Shown: positions 26,301 to 35,636 of the stretch, piece by piece
How positions within the stretch are numbered: the stretch's first letter is position 1
Layout: each line of letters begins with the position of its first letter
DNA from: Pollutibacter soli
Lineage (GTDB): Bacteria; Bacteroidota; Bacteroidia; Chitinophagales; Chitinophagaceae
NCBI GenBank assembly: GCA_029269725.1
Contig: JARJHS010000005.1
Span: 354,608-418,607, forward strand
Length of the DNA stretch: 64,000 nucleotides
Direction: 5' to 3'
The notes under the pieces: model-generated
Told to the model about the DNA's origin: nothing
The model's database searches: none
Seen by the model: the letters and a program-made list of their open reading frames with translations, nothing else
Translations under genes and position numbers: made by a program

Positions 26301-27377
26301 ATGACGCCAAAAATATTGGTAACGGGTGCCGCCGGATTTATAGGATTTCATATGGTGAAAAAACTCTGCGCATCTGGTTACCAGGTAGTTGGAATTGATA
26401 ATCTGAATAGTTATTACGATCCTGAGCTGAAAAAAGGCCGTCTCGCTGAATCAGGTATTAACGCCGGGCCACTGAAGGAAAATGAACTTGTCACCAGTGC
26501 AAAATTCCCTTCCTATCGGTTTGCAAAATTGGATATCCGGGACAAATCTGCTCTTGAAAAACTCTTCAACACAGAAGGGTTTGATTATGTGCTGCACCTG
26601 GCGGCCCAGGCCGGTGTTCGTTATAGCATCACCCATCCCGATGAATATATTTCCTGTAATATCACAGGTTTTTACAACATACTGGAATGTTGCAGGCACT
26701 GGCCCGTGAAACATTTGCTCTTCGCAAGTTCTTCCAGTGTTTACGGCAACCGCACAGAAGTTCCCTTCCGCGAAGATATCCCCGTGGATAAACCGGTGTC
26801 ACTCTATGCCGCAACCAAAAAAAGTAATGAACTGATGGCCTATACTTATAGCCATCTGTATCGTGTGCCTCTGACAGGATTGCGGTTTTTCACAGTGTAC
26901 GGTCCCTGGGGAAGGCCTGATATGGCCTACTTCAGTTTCTCTGAAAAAATCACGAACGGAGAGCCGATTTCGATCTTCAACAATGGTAACCTGCAAAGGG
27001 ATTTTACTTATGTGGATGACATCGTGGATGCCATCGAAAGGCTGGTGAATAAACCCGAAACGGAAAAAGAAGCAGAACCCGGTGTGAAAGGGTCAGCTTT
27101 GTACCGGATATTGAACATCGGGCATTCTGATCCTGTGGTGTTGGATACATTCATAAGAGAACTGGAAAAACAATTGCAGCTGGAAGCAATACGAATCAAT
27201 AAGCCTATGCAGGCGGGGGATGTGTTAACCACTTATGCCGATGTATCCGCTTTGGAGTCCATCATCGGAAAAATGAAACATACCTCATTGACTGATGGTT
27301 TAGGGCGTTTTGTAAAATGGTATCGTGCCTATAAAAATCTGCCGGTACCGGAAAATGCGGACAAGTCAGCAGTTTGA
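26301..27377 (+). CDS. UDP-glucuronate 4-epimerase family protein
   Basis: 358 residues, extended SDR fold. The NAD-binding motif is TGAAGFIG (residues about 8-15), followed by GIDNLNSYYD, which is typical of UDP-hexuronate epimerases. The catalytic Ser region is SSSSVYG, with Tyr-x-x-x-Lys in LYAATKKSNE, then RFFTVYGPWGRPDMA and DFTYVDDIV. It probably interconverts UDP-GlcA and UDP-GalA for surface polysaccharide in the cytoplasm. It is the first of three genes read in the same direction with short gaps (43 and 53 bases). Confidence 0.9.
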   Translation: MTPKILVTGAAGFIGFHMVKKLCASGYQVVGIDNLNSYYDPELKKGRLAESGINAGPLKENELVTSAKFPSYRFAKLDIRDKSALEKLFNTEGFDYVLHLAAQAGVRYSITHPDEYISCNITGFYNILECCRHWPVKHLLFASSSSVYGNRTEVPFREDIPVDKPVSLYAATKKSNELMAYTYSHLYRVPLTGLRFFTVYGPWGRPDMAYFSFSEKITNGEPISIFNNGNLQRDFTYVDDIVDAIERLVNKPETEKEAEPGVKGSALYRILNIGHSDPVVLDTFIRELEKQLQLEAIRINKPMQAGDVLTTYADVSALESIIGKMKHTSLTDGLGRFVKWYRAYKNLPVPENADKSAV

Positions 27378-27420
27378 AACTGAGTAACAAAAAATTCAGG
27401 TTTATTAACCAATTGTCGAT

Positions 27421-28533
27421 ATGCGATCTGTTTTGATGATAAATGACAGCCTGATCAAGGGCGGCCGGGAACGCAGGTTGCTGGAACTGATCAAGGGATT
27501 ACTGAAAGATGGAAATTATTCCATCACTCTGGTGATCCTGAATGATATTGTCGAATATGACTACGTACATCAATTGCCGATTGACCTCGTACTGATCGAA
27601 AGACAATCAAAATACGATCTGTCTGCTTTCAGAAGATTATACAAACTGGTAAAAGAAAAGAAGCCGGATATCATTCATTCGTGGAGTTCGCTTGCCAGCT
27701 TTTTCCTGATTCCAACATTGGTAGGGCAGCGTACTAAATTTGTAAACGGAATTATCGCTGACGCGCCGTTGCGTGCTGGTTATAGTGACAAAGAATTTCT
27801 CCGTACGCAGATGAGTTTTCCTTTTTCAGACCTTGTTATTGCAAACTCTAAAGCAGGTATCAGGTCATATAAGGCGCCGGCAAAGAAATCGGTTTGCGTA
27901 TATAACGGAATTGATTTCCGGAGGTTTGAAAATCTGAAAGACCGGGAACAACTGGCGGCAGAGATTTTCGGACAAGCAGATGAAAAGCCATTTGTGGTGG
28001 GAATGGTGGCTGCATTTCAGCGCAGGAAAGATTATGAAACGGTTGTGAATGCTGCAGTGGAATTGTGCAGTCGTTTTCCAAAGATGAGTTTTATGTTGGT
28101 TGGGAAAGGTGAGTTGATGGAAGCAATGATGGCAAAAGTGCCTCCGGCAATGCTCAACAAAAAGATCATTTTTACCGGCGCGCGTCCCGATGTGGAATCA
28201 TTGATTCAATTGTTTGATATCGGAATACTCATGACAAATTCATCAGTGCATGGTGAAGGTGTTTCCAATTCGATCATCGAGTATATGGCAGGATCAAAAC
28301 CGGTAATAGCAAGTCGTGGTGGCGGTACAGATGAAGTGATCGATGGGAAAAACGGATTGTTGGTGGATGCTTTTTCAAAAGAACAATTGGAAGAAAAGAT
28401 TGTATACCTCATGAACCATCCGAAGGAAAGGGAAGAGATGGGAAATTATGCGAGGACATATGCTATAGAACATTTCAACCTGGCAAACATGACAAAAGAG
28501 TACAGCAGGTTATATGATGATGTATTAAACTAA
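27421..28533 (+). CDS. family 4 glycosyltransferase
   Basis: 370 residues, GT-B fold. The N-terminal domain has the GGRERRL loop near the start. The C-terminal domain starts with VCVYNGIDFRRF and VVGMVAAFQRRKDYE. The GT4 Glu-x7-Glu motif is in GEGVSNSIIEYMA. It transfers a sugar from a nucleotide donor, retaining configuration; donor and acceptor are not predictable. No membrane helix is seen, so it acts at the cytoplasmic face. It fits with the epimerase that precedes it in a polysaccharide module. Confidence 0.9.
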   Translation: MRSVLMINDSLIKGGRERRLLELIKGLLKDGNYSITLVILNDIVEYDYVHQLPIDLVLIERQSKYDLSAFRRLYKLVKEKKPDIIHSWSSLASFFLIPTLVGQRTKFVNGIIADAPLRAGYSDKEFLRTQMSFPFSDLVIANSKAGIRSYKAPAKKSVCVYNGIDFRRFENLKDREQLAAEIFGQADEKPFVVGMVAAFQRRKDYETVVNAAVELCSRFPKMSFMLVGKGELMEAMMAKVPPAMLNKKIIFTGARPDVESLIQLFDIGILMTNSSVHGEGVSNSIIEYMAGSKPVIASRGGGTDEVIDGKNGLLVDAFSKEQLEEKIVYLMNHPKEREEMGNYARTYAIEHFNLANMTKEYSRLYDDVLN

Positions 28534-28586
28534 AAACAAAAACAGAAAATCCGTTTCGGCGGAATTCAAATACAAAAATTAAAAGT

Positions 28587-30497
28587 ATGTGTGGAATCTG
28601 CGGATTTATCGAGAGAAAAGGCAGTAAAGAAACTGCAGCTCCGGTGTTGACCAATATGTTGACCATGCTGGAAAAAAGAGGGCCGGATGATAGTGGAGAA
28701 AGGCTTTTGCAGAATGGTGAAATGACAATTGCGTTGGGTCAACGTCGTCTTTCGATTATCGATACCAGTTATAATGGGCATCAACCCATGATTTATAAAT
28801 CAAAGACTATTATATACAATGGAGAGGTTTATAACTACGCAGAGATCCAGAAGGAACTTTTAGAGAAAGGTTACAGTTTCACTTCTTCATCAGATACCGA
28901 AGTTATACTGAAAGCATATGATTGCTGGGGCATTGCGGCCTTTGAAAAATTCAACGGCATGTGGGCGTTTTCAATCTATGATGAAGATACCAGGAAGATG
29001 ATACTTTGCCGGGATCGCAGCGGTGTGAAACCGATGTTATGGTATTACGACGGCGATCGGTTTCTGTTTGGATCAGAGTTGAAAGCTTTCAGTCCGAATC
29101 CCAACTTCAAAAAAGAAATTAATAAAGCCGCGATGGCTTTGTTCTTCCAGTTTAATTATATCCGCGAACCGCACACGATTTTTAAGAACACATACAAACT
29201 TGAAGCTGGTCATTATCTTGAAATTGATCTGAATGATAAGATCAATATCACCAAACATCAGTACTGGAATATTGAAGATTACTATTCAAAACCAAAACTG
29301 AAAGTAGGAGAAAAGGAAGGGTTGGAAGAAATGGAACGACTGATGATTAAAGGATTTAATTATCGCATGGTAGCTGACGTTCCGGTAGGCATGTTTCTTT
29401 CCGCTGGAATTGACAGTTCTATTGTCGCAGCTATACTTCAGCATACCAATGGAAGTAAATTAAAAACATTCACGATCGGTTTTGACGAGAATGAATATGA
29501 TGAAGCCCCGAAGGCCAAACGAATTGCACAACACCTGGGAACTGAACATAACGAACTGTATTGCTCCGGTAAGGAGTTCAATGAAATGTTGCATCTCCTG
29601 CCGGATGTGATTGACGAGCCTTTCGGCGACACTTCGGTAATTCCTTCCATGTTGTTGTCGCGTTTCGCGCGCCAGCAGGTTACTGTTGCTCTTTCTGCTG
29701 ATGGTGGTGATGAATTGCTTTGCGGCTATCCGGGCTTTCCAAAAACTTTAGCTTATTATCGTCGTTTTTCGCGTTTCCCATCTTCAGTAAAAAGAGCAAT
29801 GGAATTAAGCGCCATCGGTGCCGGTGGAATGCTACCGCAGTTCAGTAATAAAAAATACCAGGCAGATAAACTGGTGGAATTTTTACAGGCAGATAACAGT
29901 CTTGATATCTACGAAACGCTTTTCAAATTTCAGTTAAATCCGGTTGTAAAAGATGTTTTTGGTTTAACACCTGAAACTCTTTTCGGGAAGGAATATGTGA
30001 AACTTCGTAAAAATGATCTCAGTAGCCTGCTTAGCGCCTGCTACAAAACTTTCATGAATAATGAGGTTTTGTTCAAAGTGGACAAGGCAACAATGCAATA
30101 CAGTCTTGAAGGTCGTGAGCCTTTCCTCGATAAGGACCTGGTGGAGTTTACTGCACAGCTGCCTGATCATTTCAAGATCAATAATGGCATTCTGAAATGG
30201 AGCAGTAAACAGATACTCTTTAAATATGTTCCTAAAGATTTTTACGATGATACCAAGCGTGGATTCTCTCCGCCACCGTTACAGTTGATCAAACATGTCG
30301 AAGAAAAATTTGATCATGTATTATTGGCAGAACTGGTGAAAGATGGTGTCTTCCCGGAAAATATCATTTCTTCCATCTCAGTGAAAAATGTGGAGTGGCG
30401 CACACGCTGGCTGGTGTTTGTATTTCTTGAATGGTACAAACGCTGGATGAAAGCCGATAGTAAGACATCAGCAAAAACTGCATTAGTTGCAGCTTAG
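28587..30497 (+). CDS. asnB: asparagine synthase (glutamine-hydrolysing)
   Basis: 636 residues. N-terminal Ntn glutaminase domain starting MCGICGF, with nucleophile Cys2 and motif RGPDDSGE; C-terminal AMP-forming synthetase domain with PP-loop LSAGIDSSIVAA and SADGGDELLCGY. It uses glutamine nitrogen to amidate an acid. In polysaccharide clusters such AsnB-like enzymes often amidate sugar uronic acids rather than make asparagine; with a UDP-hexuronate epimerase next door this is plausible (inference). Final gene of the trio, followed by AACGTT-type palindromes. Confidence 0.92.
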   Translation: MCGICGFIERKGSKETAAPVLTNMLTMLEKRGPDDSGERLLQNGEMTIALGQRRLSIIDTSYNGHQPMIYKSKTIIYNGEVYNYAEIQKELLEKGYSFTSSSDTEVILKAYDCWGIAAFEKFNGMWAFSIYDEDTRKMILCRDRSGVKPMLWYYDGDRFLFGSELKAFSPNPNFKKEINKAAMALFFQFNYIREPHTIFKNTYKLEAGHYLEIDLNDKINITKHQYWNIEDYYSKPKLKVGEKEGLEEMERLMIKGFNYRMVADVPVGMFLSAGIDSSIVAAILQHTNGSKLKTFTIGFDENEYDEAPKAKRIAQHLGTEHNELYCSGKEFNEMLHLLPDVIDEPFGDTSVIPSMLLSRFARQQVTVALSADGGDELLCGYPGFPKTLAYYRRFSRFPSSVKRAMELSAIGAGGMLPQFSNKKYQADKLVEFLQADNSLDIYETLFKFQLNPVVKDVFGLTPETLFGKEYVKLRKNDLSSLLSACYKTFMNNEVLFKVDKATMQYSLEGREPFLDKDLVEFTAQLPDHFKINNGILKWSSKQILFKYVPKDFYDDTKRGFSPPPLQLIKHVEEKFDHVLLAELVKDGVFPENIISSISVKNVEWRTRWLVFVFLEWYKRWMKADSKTSAKTALVAA

Positions 30498-30498
30498 C

Positions 30499-30526
30499 GT
30501 TGAACGTAGAACGTATAACGTTCAAC
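30499..30526. repeat. AACGTT-type palindrome, copy 1
   Basis: Arms GTTGAACGT and ACGTTCAAC with a 10-base spacer lie directly after the asparagine synthase stop. The same family occurs at 30701-30732 and 61989-62016. Confidence 0.7.
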
Positions 30527-30700
30527 GTCAGACGATGCGGATACAGTGCGAATTGTAAAAGCCAGGTTTCTGATTTTTTAGAAGTTGACATCTGCATTGT
30601 TGCACGAACAACGCTCAACCACATTAACTGCTATTGCAGAACGACTCACACTTACTATCATTCCCGCATTTCGTCGGAATGTTCGAAACCGCATAGGGAT

Positions 30701-30732
30701 ACGTTTAACGTTCAACTTTATACGTTAAACGT
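30701..30732. repeat. AACGTT-type palindrome, copy 2
   Basis: Arms ACGTTTAACGT (30701-30711) and ACGTTAAACGT (30722-30732) have a 10-base spacer. The right arm contains the TAA stop (30725-30727) of the minus-strand LytTR gene. Confidence 0.75.
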
Positions 30733-31090
30733 CAGTACCTGGTCCTTCAATCTTCTTAAAAAGACTATCCCTGTAATTATCGCTTACCGGAAGAGAGATG
30801 TTTCCGATAGTGACGGATTTTCGCGAAATTGTATTTGTTTTCCTGACAGAGACGATATAAGAACGATGTATCCGGATGAATTCAGACTCATCCATTATAC
30901 TTTCAAAATATTTCAGGTTGTGAAGGATCAGCAGGGGAGAAGTTGAAGTGGACAGATATAGTTTTGTGTAATCTTTGTAGCCTTCGAAATATAGAATATC
31001 CTGGTAGAATATCTTGTGCATTTTGTGGGCCACATTGATGAAGAAATAGTCTTTGGGTTTTTGTTGTTTCACTTGCTTTTGTTCGATCAA
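30725..31090 (-). CDS. LytTR DNA-binding protein lacking its receiver (5'-truncated)
   Basis: 121 residues if started at TTG 31090; the frame stays open to 31141. A complete LytTR domain is present (HKIFYQDILYFEGYKDYTKL, FIRIHRSYIV, LPVSDNYRDSLFKKI). The extra upstream codons read KKSINSANRVRELIEQK, which is the receiver-to-LytTR linker of a normal response regulator (RFLKSIN-type). The receiver itself is missing: at about 31126-31145 the sequence changes into an outer-membrane protein gene on the other strand. No ATG start is available. It may be a dead remnant or a weakly expressed DNA-binding fragment. Confidence 0.75.
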   Translation of the reverse strand: MIEQKQVKQQKPKDYFFINVAHKMHKIFYQDILYFEGYKDYTKLYLSTSTSPLLILHNLKYFESIMDESEFIRIHRSYIVSVRKTNTISRKSVTIGNISLPVSDNYRDSLFKKIEGPGTDV

Positions 31091-31129
31091 CTCGCGGACC
31101 CGGTTAGCCGAATTAATAGACTTTTTCGA

Positions 31130-32215
31130 ATGACGCAGGTTTCAATAAATAACCCTGCAGGAATCAGTGGCCTGCAGCGAAATTATTATTCAGTGAACGC
31201 GTCGCTCGCTAGGCGTTCTTCCACCTATTCGGGAACACCAATCAGCAGCACCAATAGCGCCGACAGGGATGCCTGGTTGAAGGGACTGGCATTGCCGATA
31301 AAAATGTTCAATTTCTGGGGAAGCAGTATCGGGTTTAATCAGTATACCAATGTCAATTATAAATACACCGGAAAGCCATATGTTGAAGGAGCATACAATT
31401 CGCTTGACGCAACATGTGATGGCAATGGTGGCCTCAATGATTTTTACTGGACGAATTCCATCGTCGTAAATAAGCATGTTTCTTTCGGCGTAAAAGCTTC
31501 CTATATCGGAGGCTCGATCAATCAGAATACTACCATTGACAATCCATCTTCATCAACAACACTGGTAACAAAACAGCAGGATTACTACAGCGGATTCAAA
31601 TTGGAATACGGGGCAATATTTTCTACGAACCTTGGCAGGAAGATGGAAGTTTCGCCTGGTACAATATTCTCGCCCGAGGTTCAGCTAAATGCTGAACGTA
31701 CATTAAATATTCTGGAGAATAATGTTGCCATTATCGCCGACAAATTTATTTCCAACAGAACAGAATATATCCCGTTGAGCTATGGAGCAGGTATCACCGT
31801 CGTTCATAATAAAAGAACAACGGTTTCTGCCGATTATAAATATGAATACTGGGGAGATCTCAACGTCGTAAATAACGGGTGGAGATATGTCAACAGTGAT
31901 CGGTTTACAGCTGGTATTCAACATGCCTGGTTTGCAAAAGCATGGGGAGGGCAGGTGTACGAGAAAAGATTTCTGCAGGCCGGCGTAATCAGCAACAGAT
32001 CATATCTCCAGGTGAAGGGTCAGCAAATCAGCGGTCTCGCGTTCACGTTTGGATATGGAGGTTCTTATAAAGATAAACTGTTGTACACGATTGCGACTGA
32101 ATTTGGGAGCCACGGTACAACAACCAATGGACTAATAAAAGAAAATTATTTTCAAATCACACTTGGTTTAAGTTATCGTGATTTTCTCTACACACGCGGG
32201 AGAAGATATGACTGA
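31130..32215 (+). CDS. outer-membrane beta-barrel protein, N-terminus missing
   Basis: About 361 residues from ATG 31130. The sequence begins in mid-domain at INNPAGISGLQ, an NPA motif that in Bacteroidota barrel proteins normally follows a signal peptide and about 60-70 residues. No signal peptide is readable upstream, where the DNA is antisense to the LytTR gene. The rest is alternating amphipathic beta strands (VSFGVKASYIGGSIN, TTVSADYKYEYWGD, FQITLGLSYRDF). It was probably an outer-membrane protein of the FadL/OmpP1-like or PorV-like type; without export signal it is likely non-functional. It faces the truncated LytTR gene head-to-head. Confidence 0.7.
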   Translation: MTQVSINNPAGISGLQRNYYSVNASLARRSSTYSGTPISSTNSADRDAWLKGLALPIKMFNFWGSSIGFNQYTNVNYKYTGKPYVEGAYNSLDATCDGNGGLNDFYWTNSIVVNKHVSFGVKASYIGGSINQNTTIDNPSSSTTLVTKQQDYYSGFKLEYGAIFSTNLGRKMEVSPGTIFSPEVQLNAERTLNILENNVAIIADKFISNRTEYIPLSYGAGITVVHNKRTTVSADYKYEYWGDLNVVNNGWRYVNSDRFTAGIQHAWFAKAWGGQVYEKRFLQAGVISNRSYLQVKGQQISGLAFTFGYGGSYKDKLLYTIATEFGSHGTTTNGLIKENYFQITLGLSYRDFLYTRGRRYD

Positions 32216-32306
32216 TGTTTTAGTATGGTTAGGTTTTCAGTTTGGTGGCGGCACAAGGTCGGCACTTTTTTATCCGGCGGGTAATGTCTTCATGAGAACA
32301 AATTTT

Positions 32307-33773
32307 CTACCTGATGATGGTCAATATTCCTTTCATTGACGGAAAGTCTTTGGAGTTAAACCGGATATACCAGGTATAATTTCCTGCGGGTTGAGGATTT
32401 CCCCTGTAAGTTCCGTCCCATGATATCTCGGTTTGTTTTGCACGATAAACTATTTTTCCCCAGCGGTTATAAACTGTTGCTTCAGCTTCAAGCGAGGGGT
32501 CGATTGTAGGTACGCGCCATTGATCATTCAGGCCATCACCGTTTGGTGTAAAAGCATTCGGCACAAAAATTCCTGCCACAACAGTTACTTTCACAGTATC
32601 CGAACGTTCGCAACTGAAAGGCGTTGTGGCTTTCAGTACATAAGTCTTGTTTACCGGGGGATTCGCCTGTGGATTTATAATCGTTGTGTTATCGAGGAAA
32701 TCAGGTGGTGACCAGTTGTATGCATCCTGTGTGCCTGTAGGAACAGCCAGAAGTGTAACAGGTTTTCCAAGATATGACACACGATCCGGGCCGGCATCTG
32801 TTTCCGGTCTGGCCCTCACATTAACTACAAGATTTTCTGATGCCACGCGGCAGGCTTTAAGATCCTGTACGGACCCTTCACTCACAGAGAGCCGGTACCA
32901 ATACATGCCAGCAGGTAATCCCGAGTTCCATGTATAACTTGTACTTGTAGCACCAGGAATGTCTTCCCAATGGGTACCTGAATCTTTACTTACCTGCCAA
33001 TGGAAAACAGGGGAGTTGTAGGAAGATGAAGCGCTTCCTGAAAAATAATAACTGGCAGTGATATTTTCACAGATGTTGATTGTATCGTTGGAGCCGACGA
33101 TATCAGCAATTACTTTTTCTCCGCAGGGTCTGAACGTGATATCATCCAAAGCGAGATCATTCCCATTTCCACCCGGAGCATTGTTTCGCATGCGTAAAAC
33201 GATGTTCGGATTATCTGCAGGTGTTTTGAAAAAGAAGCCATACTGTTTCCAGGAAGGACTGCTGGATTCAGGAATATCACCGGTAGAAAAATCCTGAAGA
33301 ATAGTTCCGTCAGGAGTTTCAATGCTGAAGGTGATATTCGGTCTTATACCAGCCTTGTTTAAAACGTTCATGATCCAGGCCGCAAATTCATAAGTAGTAT
33401 TCGGGCAAAGATTACCGACCGTTGCAACAAAGAAATCTCCTGCGGTAAAAGATGCATTCACTAACATAAATCCTCCACCGCCGGTATGATCATTTGTAAC
33501 GGTGTGCCAGGCATTCGAAAAACACCCTGAAGTAGCGTTGGTTATCGTGTACTGGCCGTCGTTCGGACAGTTGGACGAAACCAGCATATAGGCATTGGTA
33601 GGCGTGTAGCCGGTGCTGGTACCAGAGCCATAACCGAAATTGATATTGACGACAGGGTCGCCAAGACTTCCGGTACATATTTGAGCTTTAACCGAAGTAG
33701 CAAATACAGGCAGTGCAAGAAATAAAATAATCCAACGGGATGAAGCTTTCAGCAAAACAATTCTGCTCGTCAT
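32307..33773 (-). CDS. T9SS-secreted protein with CHU_C (type B) sorting domain
   Basis: 488 residues. Signal peptide (LPVFATSVKAQ), an N-terminal lectin-like beta domain ending NDLALDDITFRPCG, Ig-like segments in the middle, and a C-terminal gliding-motility-associated domain (about 405-488: FVPNAFTPNGDGLNDQW, YNRWGKIVY, NYTWYIRF). This C-terminal domain directs export by the type IX secretion system and cell-surface attachment. Role: surface adhesin or binding protein, ligand unknown. No PorSS gene is in the window. Confidence 0.9.
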   Translation of the reverse strand: MTSRIVLLKASSRWIILFLALPVFATSVKAQICTGSLGDPVVNINFGYGSGTSTGYTPTNAYMLVSSNCPNDGQYTITNATSGCFSNAWHTVTNDHTGGGGFMLVNASFTAGDFFVATVGNLCPNTTYEFAAWIMNVLNKAGIRPNITFSIETPDGTILQDFSTGDIPESSSPSWKQYGFFFKTPADNPNIVLRMRNNAPGGNGNDLALDDITFRPCGEKVIADIVGSNDTINICENITASYYFSGSASSSYNSPVFHWQVSKDSGTHWEDIPGATSTSYTWNSGLPAGMYWYRLSVSEGSVQDLKACRVASENLVVNVRARPETDAGPDRVSYLGKPVTLLAVPTGTQDAYNWSPPDFLDNTTIINPQANPPVNKTYVLKATTPFSCERSDTVKVTVVAGIFVPNAFTPNGDGLNDQWRVPTIDPSLEAEATVYNRWGKIVYRAKQTEISWDGTYRGNPQPAGNYTWYIRFNSKDFPSMKGILTIIR

Positions 33774-33956
33774 TGACTAATTGTTTGTACTGAGAGAAAT
33801 CAGGCATGGATTGACTGATACAAGAGATGTCGTCATGATCATAAAAATAATCATTCATCCCGTTGATTCTTCGTTTTAATGTAAATAGATATATACGTCG
33901 GAACGCTCCGGTTTTATAAGATGTCGGTTATCTATGAAAATGTACTTTGCGCAATA

Positions 33957-35507
33957 TTATTTAAGTCTTTTCATTGCATTGTCTTTCAAACTTTTCTCAA
34001 AATCTGTAGGAGAGGATTTCGTGTTTAACATGTCGAATACCCATTGCGATACTTTTTTCATATTAGCCTTATCGCCTGAAACTTCATAGCCTTCGGCAAG
34101 ACTGTCCATGAGATTTGGATCTTCCGGATGCATTTTGCTGTTGAGTTTGAAAATCGCGATAGCGTAGTCGTATTTTTTCTCATTAAGAAATTTATAGCCC
34201 AGGTTGTTCAGTGTAAATCCGACGTTTATGTTACTCAATGTATCACCTGGTAAAGTTTTTTCTGCAATGGCGATAGCTTCATTAATGCCTTTGTTCCTGA
34301 TGATGTATTCAAATTCGGTCACATCCGGTGCGCGTTTACTTCTTTCAAAAGTATAAATATCCCATAAAGCAGACGAAGTATTGTTTATTGTTGGCTTGGT
34401 CTCCATAAATGTTTTTGCCTTTGCATCATCTTTCAAAACAGCATTGAAAAAATTCAGAAGATAAAGATTGGATATCTCAAAACTCCTGCGGATATTCTGA
34501 TTTGCATCGCCCCTGTTATTCAAAAACAGGCAGGAAGCATATCCTTCAACTGCAAAATCCCAATGGTGTAATGCTGGTTGATTCAACAAAAGCCTGTAGC
34601 GGGTTGTAAATTTTGTTTTGTTTTCGAAATCCGAAAGAAATATTTCCTGTTTTGAAAGATCCTTGCTGAAAATGTGAAGGAAAGGTACGCTGAGATTGGC
34701 TGGTTGATAAAAGTTGGATGCTGCCAGACTTTGGTATAGCCGATCCATATAGATTCCGCTTTCGATATCAGCTACTGCTTTTATCCGATAGTCGTTCATT
34801 GCCAATAAAACCTGCGCGAAACCAGATCCACTGAATCCAAAAGTTCCTATGCGATTGCCATCAATCATTCCCTTGTTCAAAAGAAATGTCATCGCAAATC
34901 GCATGTCGGTTAAATTATCCGATCCTGATGTTGCGAGTGAGCCCTGTCCGGTTTCCCTGACCATCGCTACGACATAACCATTGCTGGCCAGCATTTCATT
35001 TGTCAGAGAAGTTGACAGCGACCTTAACATCCCGACCAGCAATGGAAATTGTTGTTTCAATGGGCTTGCATCAGCGACTGCAAGCATTTGCTGATTCAAC
35101 AGGTTGGTCCATATACTGTCAGTCACTTTACCAAACCAGTTTTCAATCGTTCTTCGCTTGTCTGCAAGCCGTTCCTGCTTTTCTTTGGTGTCCAGGTTTT
35201 CTTTTGTAGAGGAAATCTGATTGTTGTAGCAATAATCCTGGTACAGTATTCCCTTACTGCCTGTCCCCGCCTGCGCAGGATACCATAGGTGGATTGTTAC
35301 TTTCTTCCTTCGGTCTCCTTCGTTTTTTTCGCCCAGGTAATTGTATTCCGGTTTTTCAATCCTCGTATCATCGGTGAGGGTGATTATAGTGAAGCCGACC
35401 GCATATTTGCCTGTCGGAAGTTGCTGATAAAAAACCTGGCTTTGCGCTGAGCCACCTGAAGCCTGCAAAAAAAGATAAACAGTCGCAATGGAGATGATTG
35501 GTCTCAT
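33957..35507 (-). CDS. secreted alpha/beta hydrolase with C-terminal TPR
   Basis: About 516 residues from ATG 35507, which gives the signal peptide MRPIISIATVYLFLQASGG; the frame opens at 35540. A dienelactone-hydrolase or PAF-acetylhydrolase-like fold is suggested by VTIHLWYPAQAG and the nucleophile elbow FGFSGSGFAQ. His in PALHHWDF may be catalytic. The last 130 residues resemble TPR helices (NNLGYKFLNEKKYDYAIAIF). The combination is frequent in Bacteroidota periplasmic esterase-like proteins; the substrate is unknown. It stands downstream of the AraC gene on the same strand. Confidence 0.75.
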   Translation of the reverse strand: MRPIISIATVYLFLQASGGSAQSQVFYQQLPTGKYAVGFTIITLTDDTRIEKPEYNYLGEKNEGDRRKKVTIHLWYPAQAGTGSKGILYQDYCYNNQISSTKENLDTKEKQERLADKRRTIENWFGKVTDSIWTNLLNQQMLAVADASPLKQQFPLLVGMLRSLSTSLTNEMLASNGYVVAMVRETGQGSLATSGSDNLTDMRFAMTFLLNKGMIDGNRIGTFGFSGSGFAQVLLAMNDYRIKAVADIESGIYMDRLYQSLAASNFYQPANLSVPFLHIFSKDLSKQEIFLSDFENKTKFTTRYRLLLNQPALHHWDFAVEGYASCLFLNNRGDANQNIRRSFEISNLYLLNFFNAVLKDDAKAKTFMETKPTINNTSSALWDIYTFERSKRAPDVTEFEYIIRNKGINEAIAIAEKTLPGDTLSNINVGFTLNNLGYKFLNEKKYDYAIAIFKLNSKMHPEDPNLMDSLAEGYEVSGDKANMKKVSQWVFDMLNTKSSPTDFEKSLKDNAMKRLK

Positions 35508-35636
35508 GATATTCGTATTTGATCTGAAAATAAATACCACAGCAACGAATTCCTACCAGACCGATAGTTCCGGAGAACAATTTGATTTTTTCACTGTTTT
35601 TTACAGGATTAGATGAGATTCCCGATGCGAAAATGA

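Noticed and set aside
30500-30946. 148-codon plus-strand frame with many Cys and His
   Set aside because: It is made of the palindromes and the antisense of the LytTR domain.
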